Origin: an uncultured bacterium
GTDB lineage: Bacteria; UBP6; UBA1177
Assembly (NCBI GenBank): GCA_905235605.1
Contig: CAJOMF010000029.1
Location: forward strand, 1 to 46,073
Length of the DNA: 46,073 bases
Direction of reading: 5' to 3'
Part shown: in pieces, positions 22,255 to 30,710 of the stretch
Layout: each line of letters starts with the position of its first letter
How positions within the stretch are numbered: the first letter of the stretch is position 1
Position numbers and translations under genes: made by a program
The notes under the pieces: generated by a model
What the model was told of the DNA's origin: nothing
The model's database searches: none
What the model saw: the letters and a program-made list of their open reading frames with translations, nothing else

Positions 22255-23607
22255 TTACAGCAGCCATGCCATATAGACCGGCAGATAAACTACCCCGTCT
22301 TTTTCCTGAAGGTCTTTCGTATGAAGCACGAATGCTGTGTTGAGCTCTTCCGCATACTTGCTTCTGAACTTGTTGATCGAAGAAAGCGTGTAGTTTTTGC
22401 CCGATTTGACTTCGATCGGAGAGATGTTGTGCCTGTTCGTCACCTTCGATTTCGCGATAAGAAAATCGATCTCCATTCTCGAATTTCTGTCAGTTCTCGA
22501 CGAATTTGAATAAAAATAGAGCTTGTGCCCCGCAGAGACCAGCATCTGAGCGACGATATTCTCAAAAATCATCCCTTCGTTGACTTCAAGGTTGCCGAAA
22601 AGCAGTTTTTTATAGATTTCCTCCGAAACTATTTCGTTTTCGTCGAACGAGTGGCTGATCAGAAGTCCCGTGTCGGCCATATACATTTTAAGTGAAGAAC
22701 TGTCGCGGTTCAGCTTCAGCCCGATATTCGGCTCGGTCGAATTGTAGCAGATATTGACGATCATCGAATCTTCCAGCCAGAAAAATGCATTTTCGTAATC
22801 CCTTGATTTTATTCCCTTTCCCAGTGCGGCAAGAGAGAATTTTTTCTCGTGTTTGGAAAGCTGCGACGGGATTTCATCAAAGACCGCTTTGACTTTATGC
22901 TCGTAACCAGCTGCATGCTTTGCGATATCGGCACGGTAAAGTGAAAGAATGTCCCTTTTTACCGCATCGACCGCCTGAAAATCCTTATGCCTGAAATATT
23001 CGGCAACCGCCTGCGGCATACCGCCGATAATCAGATATTCGCGGAAAAGAGTCATCGATTTCCTGTGCAGAAGCGGCCCCATCGGCACTTTTTTTTCGAA
23101 GCAGGTTTTTATGACCGAAAGAAGGTTTTCCTCCTGCGCCGCCCACAAAAATTCCTCAAAATCCATCGGATACATCCTTAAGTGCCGCTCTTCCGAAGGG
23201 ATCACGATGTCTTTCACGTTTTTTTTGATCGACACGAGCGAGCCTGTTTCAATATAGTCATAACGACCGTCCGCAACCAAAAATTTTATAGCGGCACGCG
23301 CCCTCGGACAGAGCTGGACTTCGTCGAATATTATCAAAGAGTTGCGCTTAAAAAGCTTAACATTGTAAGCCGCAGACAAAAACGAGAAAAACGAATCCAG
23401 ATCCCTCAGACCGCTGCTGAACAGATCGCGGATCTCAGGCTCTGCTTCGTTGAAATCGATAAGAATGTAGGATTTATAGTTTTTTCCGGCAAACTCTTTT
23501 ACAGCGTAGCTTTTACCGACACGCCTTGCGCCGTCGATCAAAAGTGCCGTTTTACCACAGCTTTTCTGCTTCCATTCAAGCATCTTTTCAATGATTTTTC
23601 TTTTCAT
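22255..23607 (-). CDS. AAA+ ATPase with DUF4143-type C-terminus
   Basis: ALLIDGARRVGKSYAVKEFA (Walker A), SLIIFDEVQLCPRARAAIKFLV, YIETGSLVSI, C-terminal EIDFLIAKSKVTNRHNISPIEVKSGKNY. Confidence 0.92.
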   Translation of the reverse strand: MKRKIIEKMLEWKQKSCGKTALLIDGARRVGKSYAVKEFAGKNYKSYILIDFNEAEPEIRDLFSSGLRDLDSFFSFLSAAYNVKLFKRNSLIIFDEVQLCPRARAAIKFLVADGRYDYIETGSLVSIKKNVKDIVIPSEERHLRMYPMDFEEFLWAAQEENLLSVIKTCFEKKVPMGPLLHRKSMTLFREYLIIGGMPQAVAEYFRHKDFQAVDAVKRDILSLYRADIAKHAAGYEHKVKAVFDEIPSQLSKHEKKFSLAALGKGIKSRDYENAFFWLEDSMIVNICYNSTEPNIGLKLNRDSSSLKMYMADTGLLISHSFDENEIVSEEIYKKLLFGNLEVNEGMIFENIVAQMLVSAGHKLYFYSNSSRTDRNSRMEIDFLIAKSKVTNRHNISPIEVKSGKNYTLSSINKFRSKYAEELNTAFVLHTKDLQEKDGVVYLPVYMAWLL

Positions 23608-23631
23608 GCAGGCACCTCAAAAAGCATTTTT

Positions 23632-23716
23632 GCACCAAATCAAGATTTTTGTAGCACACTTTTTGCACCAAATCAAGATTTTTTAGAGGTGCTTTTCGCA
23701 CCAAATCAAGATTTTT
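23632..23716. repeat. Three direct copies of GCACCAAATCAAGATTTTT at exact 33-bp spacing
   Basis: Copies at 23632-23650, 23665-23683, 23698-23716, immediately upstream of the minus-strand DUF4143-type gene. Confidence 0.97.
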
Positions 23717-23859
23717 GTAAAATTACTGAAGATCAAAAACCATTTTAACACCGGCTGCTCTGTTAAATATTCACTGTGAAAAGCCGAAAAAACCTCTTTT
23801 CTTGACTTTTTTCCCAGTAATCATAGCGTTTCGCGTTTTATTTTTTAACAGTGGAGAAA

Positions 23860-26115
23860 ATGTTGATAAAGTTTATTAAGAATAAAATCGGTAATGATTT
23901 AAATACTTTTTCCGATGTCAGAAACGGTGCTCTCAACAATCTGGATAAATTTCTGATCCTCTTCACCGTCGTTTTGTGCGCTCTGCTCTACATCCCGATG
24001 CTCGGCAACTTTTTTATGATCGATCCGTGGGAAAACCACTATTCGCATGTTGCGTGGGAGACTCTGGAGAACAATTCTTTCGCAAAGCTGTGGTTCCAGC
24101 ATTCTAACAAGTTCTGGTCGAAGCCGCCGCTTCTTTTCTGGATGCTGATGCCGTTCTACAAGTTCAATATTTCCGAGTTTTCGGGAAGACTGCCTATCGC
24201 TTTGTTTTCGATAATCTCTTTAGTCGGTTTCTACATTCTTCTGACGCGGCTGATTTCGCGAAAATCTGCAATAATTTCAACATTTGTTCTTATGCTTTCA
24301 CCTCAGTATTTCATGCTTTCGCGTCAGATCATGGTCGATCTTCCGTTCGTCGCGCTCAACACTATTGCGATGCTCTGTATGACGGTCTACTACTTCGGAA
24401 ATATCGGAACTGATGAGAAAATATTCAAAAAAATCCCGCGAAGTGATTTTTATCTTTATCTTTTCTATTTTTTCGAAGGCTGGGCATTCCTGGCGAAAGG
24501 TCTTCTTTCGATCCTGATACCAGGCATTGCACTTTTCGTTTTTATGGTTTTTTCGCGTAATTTCAGCTGGTTTTTCGCGTGGAGACACCTCAAAAAACAC
24601 CTTATAGGAATGCTTGTTTATCTTGCCGTCGTCATGCCGTGGTTCGGTTATATGTGGATAAGCGAAGGAAAAAGTTTCTTTGACACTTTTATTATTTATC
24701 ACCACTTCAAAAGAACTACAGGCGAAATCCATAAGCCGAACGATCTCTACACGCTTTATGTCAGGATACTGGGCTATGCGATGTTCCCGTGGAGCGCTTT
24801 CCTTCCGGCTGCACTTTACAATTTTTTAACTAAAAAAGAGGAAGATTCAGAAAAAACCAAGAAACTTTTCTTTTTCAGCTCGTTCATAGGACCTTTTCTT
24901 TTCTTCTCTTTTTCATCGACTAAATTTTATCACTACATTGCGCCTGTTGTTCCGTTTCTTGCAATATTTTCAGGTATTTATATTGAAAAATTGTGGAGTG
25001 AACGCTGGACTCTTGCGACAAAAGTCGAAGCCGTTATTTCAATATTTTTAGTTGCTGCGATCGGGCGGGACATCGGTGACAAACACGTTCTTTTCCTTCA
25101 CCTCGTAACTTTCTACAACACAAGAAAAATTCCTGTTCAGGCTTCCTGGGAACCTGTGATAATTTCAGTTTTTGCTGTTTTCTGCTTCATAATTTTCCTA
25201 ATGATTTTGAACAAAAATCTGCAGAATAAAGGTTTTTATATCCTTTTTGCGCTCAGTGCAGGATTTATGACTTACTACTTTGCAGAGCCGCTTCCGCAGA
25301 TTTCAAAATATTATTCTTTAAAACCTCATGTTGAAGCCTATCTGAAGGACAGTCCTGAGAGAGCGCCGATTGCTGACTATTACAAATGGTTAAGAAAATC
25401 AGCAGGTTTCTGGCTTAAAAACGAGATAACTTTTTTGCAGACAGACAAGGAAAAAAATGTCATAAGATTTTTTGACAAACCGGGTATTCAGTATGTGATC
25501 CTTCGTGACAACGATAAAAAACGCTTTGAAACGCTAATGAAAAGAATAAACAAAAAAACAGTTGTCGTTTACAGCGGAGCTAAAAATACACTGCTAAAAG
25601 TTTTTGGAAAAGGTCAGGAGCGCGATATATCTAAAGCTGGCGGATACATCGTTCAAAATCTTCCTGAAAACTTAATAAAATCAAATGTTATTTTTGATAA
25701 TGCAATAAAATTGGAAGGTTTTGTAATTGACAAAAAAAATATAACGGAGCGCGATGGAAAATTCTTTGCAAAAGAAGGATCAACAATCAATATAGACCTT
25801 TATTTCAGATCTATTACCGACAAAATCAATAAAGATTACGATGTTTTTCTCCACAATGAAGGCAACAACAAAGACAAAAGGACAAAAGGTGACGGAAACA
25901 TGGCAAACGGCACTTACCCGACTGATTTCTGGAAAAAAGGTGAAACCATCAGACATCCGTTAAAAATAAATATACCTAAAGGGTCAAAAAACAATTATTA
26001 TATTGCATACACCGGCTTATATCAGGAAGAGTACAGAGCTAATATAACAAACAAAAATGAAGTAAAGGAAAGCGACAACAGAGCTGAACTTATTAAAATT
26101 TACCTCGACAGGTAA
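23860..26115 (+). CDS. Integral-membrane glycosyltransferase, GT39/ArnT (PMT-like)
   Basis: Multi-TM; FMIDPWENHYSHVAWE, SNKFWSKPPLLFWM, FSGRLPIALFS; RBS GTGGAG before ATG 23860. Confidence 0.85.
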   Translation: MLIKFIKNKIGNDLNTFSDVRNGALNNLDKFLILFTVVLCALLYIPMLGNFFMIDPWENHYSHVAWETLENNSFAKLWFQHSNKFWSKPPLLFWMLMPFYKFNISEFSGRLPIALFSIISLVGFYILLTRLISRKSAIISTFVLMLSPQYFMLSRQIMVDLPFVALNTIAMLCMTVYYFGNIGTDEKIFKKIPRSDFYLYLFYFFEGWAFLAKGLLSILIPGIALFVFMVFSRNFSWFFAWRHLKKHLIGMLVYLAVVMPWFGYMWISEGKSFFDTFIIYHHFKRTTGEIHKPNDLYTLYVRILGYAMFPWSAFLPAALYNFLTKKEEDSEKTKKLFFFSSFIGPFLFFSFSSTKFYHYIAPVVPFLAIFSGIYIEKLWSERWTLATKVEAVISIFLVAAIGRDIGDKHVLFLHLVTFYNTRKIPVQASWEPVIISVFAVFCFIIFLMILNKNLQNKGFYILFALSAGFMTYYFAEPLPQISKYYSLKPHVEAYLKDSPERAPIADYYKWLRKSAGFWLKNEITFLQTDKEKNVIRFFDKPGIQYVILRDNDKKRFETLMKRINKKTVVVYSGAKNTLLKVFGKGQERDISKAGGYIVQNLPENLIKSNVIFDNAIKLEGFVIDKKNITERDGKFFAKEGSTINIDLYFRSITDKINKDYDVFLHNEGNNKDKRTKGDGNMANGTYPTDFWKKGETIRHPLKINIPKGSKNNYYIAYTGLYQEEYRANITNKNEVKESDNRAELIKIYLDR

Positions 26116-27128
26116 AAAACTTCTATATCATTGAAATTATTGATATTCTCTATTGAACTAGTCATCAGTATCTGATTTTTCAAAGTCTCTATTTCCTTAA
26201 AAAGCATCTTTTTGGTCTCATCATCGACAAAAACGAAAATATCGTCTATGAGAAATATAGGAAATTCGTTTTTTTCGGCGTAAATACTGATTTCCGCAAG
26301 TTTTATCAGAAATGAAGTTATGTAAGTTTCACCCATCGAAATGTTGTTTTTGGCATTTCCGACTTCTGTCGTGATATTTATATTGTCAAGATGCGGTCCG
26401 TAAAGCGAAAAGCCTTTTTCAAGCTCTTTTTCAAGCCTTGAATCAAGTTTTTCAGCGCAGTTTTCATCTGTATTGTAAGTAAAGAAAACTTTCATTTCTG
26501 AAAAGAGTTTTTCCAATAAAATAGAGACTTTTTTATTGATTGTTTCACATGAAACATTCCTTTTTTTCCTTATCCTGTCAATAAGAGGTGCTGCCGCCGC
26601 ATTCAGATACTTGACAACTTCGGCATTTTTGTCTTTAAGAGCTGCATTTTTGTTTCTGATGTATCTGATGTATTCGCTCATGTCGTCAAAATAGCTTTTG
26701 TCTTCAATAAAACAAATCCTGTCTATAAAATCTCTTCGGAATTTAGGGCTTCCGGTGATTATAAACATGTCATCAGGAGAGTGAACGACAGGATAAGCTA
26801 TATTCAGAAGGTCTTTTCTTGAAGAAACATTGCCGTCAATTATTATTTTTTTATTTCCTTTTCTGTCGCAACCAACTGAAACTTTTCTGCTGTAACTTTC
26901 AAAATCATCAAAATCCGACTCAATATAGAAATTATGACTTTCTTTTGAAATGCAGTCCTTTATGTCGAAAGTTTTGAAGGATCTTCCGCTTGAGACAACA
27001 AAACAGGCTTCAAGGATAGAAGTCTTTCCTGAGCCTGTTTTTCCTTTTATAAGCAGTTTCTGAGGCAGATTTATAGAAAAATCGGATAAAGATCTGAAGT
27101 TGGATATGAAAACTGAGTTTATTTTCAT
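26100..27128 (-). CDS. recF: DNA replication/repair protein RecF
   Basis: MKINSVFISNFRSLSDF, LIKGKTGSGKTSILEACFVVSSGRSF, HSPDDMFIITGSPKFRRDFID, FLIDDIFVFVDDETKKM; follows dnaN. Confidence 0.93.
   Translation of the reverse strand: MKINSVFISNFRSLSDFSINLPQKLLIKGKTGSGKTSILEACFVVSSGRSFKTFDIKDCISKESHNFYIESDFDDFESYSRKVSVGCDRKGNKKIIIDGNVSSRKDLLNIAYPVVHSPDDMFIITGSPKFRRDFIDRICFIEDKSYFDDMSEYIRYIRNKNAALKDKNAEVVKYLNAAAAPLIDRIRKKRNVSCETINKKVSILLEKLFSEMKVFFTYNTDENCAEKLDSRLEKELEKGFSLYGPHLDNINITTEVGNAKNNISMGETYITSFLIKLAEISIYAEKNEFPIFLIDDIFVFVDDETKKMLFKEIETLKNQILMTSSIENINNFNDIEVFYLSR
26541..26556. promoter_or_regulatory. parS-like site TGTTTCACATGAAACA
   Basis: 15/16 to the known bacterial consensus TGTTTCACGTGAAACA; within recF. 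Confidence 0.75.
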
Positions 27129-27132
27129 AAAA

Positions 27133-28284
27133 TCAGATTCTGAGAGGCATGATCATGTGAACATAGAAGAATTCTTCAGTTTCTTCTTTCAAAGTCATAG
27201 GTTTATTAGCAGCTTCTTCAACTATTACGTTTACATTGTTATCATCTATAACATTGATTACATCAAGGAAGTATTTAGCATTTACAGCAACGCTTCTTTC
27301 AGTTGAAAAACCTTTTTCAATAACTATTTCATCAGTTGAAGTTCCGCCTGTATTTGAATTTGCTGTGAGTTTAAGAACATTTCCATTGAAGAAATACTTC
27401 GAAACCCACATTTTGTCTTCTGAATTAAGGACGATAACTACACGTTTTATTGCCTCTATAAGCTCCTTTCTGTTTGCAACTGCAAATTCTTTTCCGTTAA
27501 GAACTTCATAAGTTCCGATTATAGGACGGTGCTTAGGAAATTCATTTTTGAAAAGTCTCGAAATAAATATAACATTTTCATTCTTTATAAACATTTTTTC
27601 GTCGTCTATGGCTACATAAGCATCCTCGACATCAGCAAAAATTTTGGTTATTTCAGCAAAATTCCTTCCGGGAATAACTATTCCGCTTTCAAATTCAGGA
27701 ATATCCATATTGAAATTCTTGAGCATAAGTACAGAAAGTCTGTGAATATCAGTAGTTACCATATCAACAGTCTCTGTTCCGTCATCATTTTTTACTTTTA
27801 TGATAAGAACTCCTGAATAAGCCTTAGTCATATAATTTTCAGTCATTGAAAACTGAACTTTCTTGTAGGAAGAAATAAGCCTGCTTATTTTTACAGGTTT
27901 ATATTCTTTTGAAGTATCTGAAATTTCAGGGAAATCTGACGGATTAAAGCATGGGACCTTATATTCTGATTTGTCTGCTGTTATATCAAGAACATTGTTG
28001 GATTCGTTATACTTGAATATTATATTTTCAGCTTTTGAAAGACGGCATATATCATGAATGGATCTTGCAGGAACTGCTATTTTTCCTTCTTCTACCGATT
28101 CTTCGAGATTTACCTTTGCTAAAACTGTTATCTCGAGATTTGTAGCACTGAGAGTGCATTCTCTGTCTTTAAAGCTGAAAAGAACACTGGTAAGAACAAC
28201 CATCGTATGTTTCTTTTCTACACACGAACTGCAGTAATCAAGAGCCTTGAGAAGTTCATCCTTTTTGAAAGTTAATTTAGTCAT
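27133..28284 (-). CDS. dnaN: DNA polymerase III beta subunit (sliding clamp)
   Basis: MTKLTFKKDELLKALDYCSSCVEKKHTMVVLTSVLF..., C-terminal MTLKEETEEFFYVHMIMPLRI; lies between recF and dnaA. Confidence 0.95.
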   Translation of the reverse strand: MTKLTFKKDELLKALDYCSSCVEKKHTMVVLTSVLFSFKDRECTLSATNLEITVLAKVNLEESVEEGKIAVPARSIHDICRLSKAENIIFKYNESNNVLDITADKSEYKVPCFNPSDFPEISDTSKEYKPVKISRLISSYKKVQFSMTENYMTKAYSGVLIIKVKNDDGTETVDMVTTDIHRLSVLMLKNFNMDIPEFESGIVIPGRNFAEITKIFADVEDAYVAIDDEKMFIKNENVIFISRLFKNEFPKHRPIIGTYEVLNGKEFAVANRKELIEAIKRVVIVLNSEDKMWVSKYFFNGNVLKLTANSNTGGTSTDEIVIEKGFSTERSVAVNAKYFLDVINVIDDNNVNVIVEEAANKPMTLKEETEEFFYVHMIMPLRI

Positions 28285-28460
28285 AATTCTCTCCTTAATT
28301 AAAAAAACAATTATAAATAACCTTTGTTATAATGTTTAAAGACGATAAATTGTCAATAAAAACATGGTAGTTGTAAAACTTTTCAGTGTTGAAAAAAATG
28401 TTTGTTTTTTGTGGTCTTTTCATGGTCTTAGTTTTTCAACATACTAATTTTCAACATTTG
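28285..28460. other. oriC: Candidate oriC (AT-rich dnaA-dnaN intergenic region)
   Basis: Three TTTTCAACA DnaA-box-like 9-mers (28387-28395 reverse, 28433-28441, 28448-28456), each one mismatch from TTWTNCACA. Confidence 0.45.
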
Positions 28461-29801
28461 TTATAAACTCTTTCCTGAGCTTTCGATTTCTTTGCTCAAT
28501 TTCGTAACAAGTTTAGATATCTGCTCATCATCAAGTATGAGTTTTTCCACGTTTGAAACTGATGTTATTATTGTGGAATGATCTCTTCCGCCGAATTTTT
28601 CGCCTATTTCCTTAAAAGTCTTCGAAGTATATTTTCTAGCCAGATAAATAGCTATCTGTCTTGATATCGATATTCCTTTTGTTTTTTTCTTCGAAATAAT
28701 TTCAGAATGCTTAACTTTCGTGGCTGTAGAAACTATTTTTATTATATCTTCAATTTCTGTCGGTTGTTTTTTTATAGTATTTTTAAGGGTACTTTCAGCA
28801 AATTTAAGATCTATAACTCCGTTTCCTATAAATTCATGATAAATTTTAAGAGTATTTAAGGCACCTTCTATTTCACGTACATTGTTTTTCAGGTTTGAAG
28901 CTATGAAATCAGCTACTTCATCTTCTATTTTCATATCGTAAAGTTCTGATTTCTTTTTGATTATAGCTACTCTTGTTTCGTATTCAGGCGGAATTATTTC
29001 AAGGGTAACACCCATTGAAAAACGTGATCTGAGTCTGTTGTCTATGTCGTTTATTTCTGTTATGTGTTTATCAGAAGTTATAACTATCTGTTTTTTCTTG
29101 TCGTAAAACTGGTTGAAAATATAGAAAAATTCATTCTGAGTACCTGATTTTCCGGATAAAAACTGAATGTCGTCTATAAGAAGAACATCATTTTTAATTA
29201 TTTTTTCCCTGAAGTCTGAGATTGTCTTTGATTCAATAGCTTTAATATAATCTATTAAAAGCTGGTTCGTAGTCGAATAATAAACTTTTTTATGTTTGTT
29301 GTTTACGATGTAGTTTCCTATAGCCTGTATTATGTGAGTTTTTCCCAGTCCTGAATCACCGTATATAAAAAAAGGATTATAACCTGTTCCTGGATTTTTT
29401 GCTATAGCCTGTGCTGCAAGATAAACGCCGGCATTGGAAGGACCCATTACGAAATTATTGAATGTATAATCTTTATATTTTTCATATTCATCAGTAATTT
29501 TACAGCTGGTTTTGTCTGTTTTATCTTCGTTTTTGAAATCAAATTCAAGCTGCAGATCTTTTTCTTCGTTTTCTGGAACTACTATGAACTGGACTTCTGT
29601 ATTTTCATCAAAAAGAGTCTTAGCAATTTTTTCTATTTTGGATAAATAGTTATTTTTCTTAAGAAAATTATAAGCATATTTACTTTTGCAGTTTACAATT
29701 ATTTTTTCTCTTGACTCTTCTTTGGGATAAAGAGCGTCAATAAAAGTATTTATCTCATTATTATTGGTCTTTTTGAGCTCTTCTACTATTGTTTTCCACA
29801 T
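28461..29801 (-). CDS. dnaA: Chromosomal replication initiator protein DnaA
   Basis: NPFFIYGDSGLGKTHIIQAIGNY, DVLLIDDIQFLSGKSGTQNEFFYIFN, C-terminal KFGGRDHSTIITSV. ATG at 29801 preferred. Confidence 0.97.
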   Translation of the reverse strand: MWKTIVEELKKTNNNEINTFIDALYPKEESREKIIVNCKSKYAYNFLKKNNYLSKIEKIAKTLFDENTEVQFIVVPENEEKDLQLEFDFKNEDKTDKTSCKITDEYEKYKDYTFNNFVMGPSNAGVYLAAQAIAKNPGTGYNPFFIYGDSGLGKTHIIQAIGNYIVNNKHKKVYYSTTNQLLIDYIKAIESKTISDFREKIIKNDVLLIDDIQFLSGKSGTQNEFFYIFNQFYDKKKQIVITSDKHITEINDIDNRLRSRFSMGVTLEIIPPEYETRVAIIKKKSELYDMKIEDEVADFIASNLKNNVREIEGALNTLKIYHEFIGNGVIDLKFAESTLKNTIKKQPTEIEDIIKIVSTATKVKHSEIISKKKTKGISISRQIAIYLARKYTSKTFKEIGEKFGGRDHSTIITSVSNVEKLILDDEQISKLVTKLSKEIESSGKSL

Positions 29802-29883
29802 TATGCCCTCTTGCATCTTCCAAAATTTCCAGCTATTTTGTCAAATATTCGTTACTTTTCAAGAAAAAAATAGTTTTTGAGAT

Positions 29884-30576
29884 TTATCCTTGAAAACAGT
29901 GGTTTTCTTTGACAGCAACGTCAGGAAAGTCCGATATGATACCTTTTGTAAAGTTGTTTTTAAGAATCTGCTGCATCTCTTCTGCTGTATTGACGTTCCA
30001 GTAAACAGCTTCTGTTTTAAAAGGCAGAGACGGAATGAGTTTATTTACTGTGAAATCAAAATTTCTGCAGTCAGGCAGAACGAAATCTGGTCTTAGTTTC
30101 ATTATTCTTGACACAAGATCTTTCTTTGTAGTGTCGTCAAAAAGGAGTCCTTTCTTTAAACCTGTGAAATCATTTGTAATTTGTTCAATAACACTATCAA
30201 AGAATGAAGTTGTTATAAAATCTTCCGGCATAAAATGCAAAAGGGTTTTCTCAATAGTTTCTTTAGTTGTCTCAGGCTCCTTTATTTCAATATCAAGCTT
30301 GATTTTTCCTTTGCATAAATTCAAAACATCTTCGAGAAGCGGGACCCTGTAACCTGAACTTTCTGAAATTTTTATTATTTCACTGTAATTCATTTCTCTG
30401 AGAATGTGTCCTTTTAAAGCAGGATCGTGATGAATTATCAGTTTTCTGTCTTTTGAGTAACGGACGTCGAATTCTATAAAGTCAGCACCGTCGGAAATAG
30501 CGGCTGAAAAACTTTCAAGAGTATTTTCTTTTGCTTTTTTCGGACTTCCGCGATGCCCTCCGATGAGTTTTTTCAT
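29884..30576 (-). CDS. Glycerophosphodiester phosphodiesterase family protein
   Basis: GGHRGSPKKAKENTLESFSAAISDGADFIEFDVRYSKDRKLIIHHDPAL. Confidence 0.92.
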   Translation of the reverse strand: MKKLIGGHRGSPKKAKENTLESFSAAISDGADFIEFDVRYSKDRKLIIHHDPALKGHILREMNYSEIIKISESSGYRVPLLEDVLNLCKGKIKLDIEIKEPETTKETIEKTLLHFMPEDFITTSFFDSVIEQITNDFTGLKKGLLFDDTTKKDLVSRIMKLRPDFVLPDCRNFDFTVNKLIPSLPFKTEAVYWNVNTAEEMQQILKNNFTKGIISDFPDVAVKENHCFQG

Positions 30577-30638
30577 AATTTTTCTTCTCCTTCAAAAAAT
30601 TCAAAACACGGCTGATTTTATGTTTTGTGAAAAAATAA

Positions 30639-30681
30639 ACACTATTTTTGATGTTAAGTTGAATAAATAACAAAATAGTGT
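30639..30681. promoter_or_regulatory. Inverted repeat ACACTATTTT...AAAATAGTGT in a divergent intergenic region
   Basis: Perfect 10-bp arms (30639-30648, 30672-30681) between divergent genes. Confidence 0.55.
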
Positions 30682-30710
30682 AATATTTCAGGGTTTTTTA
30701 GGAGGGAGAC

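Noticed and set aside
23632-23716. CRISPR array interpretation of the three 19-bp repeats
   Set aside because: Only three repeats with 14-bp A/T-rich spacers, adjacent to a non-cas gene; spacing fits operator or iteron-like repeats better.
23182-23748. 188-aa plus-strand ORF ending in FAPNQDF repeats
   Set aside because: Mostly antisense to the DUF4143-type ATPase; the peptide repeats only reflect the 33-bp DNA repeats.
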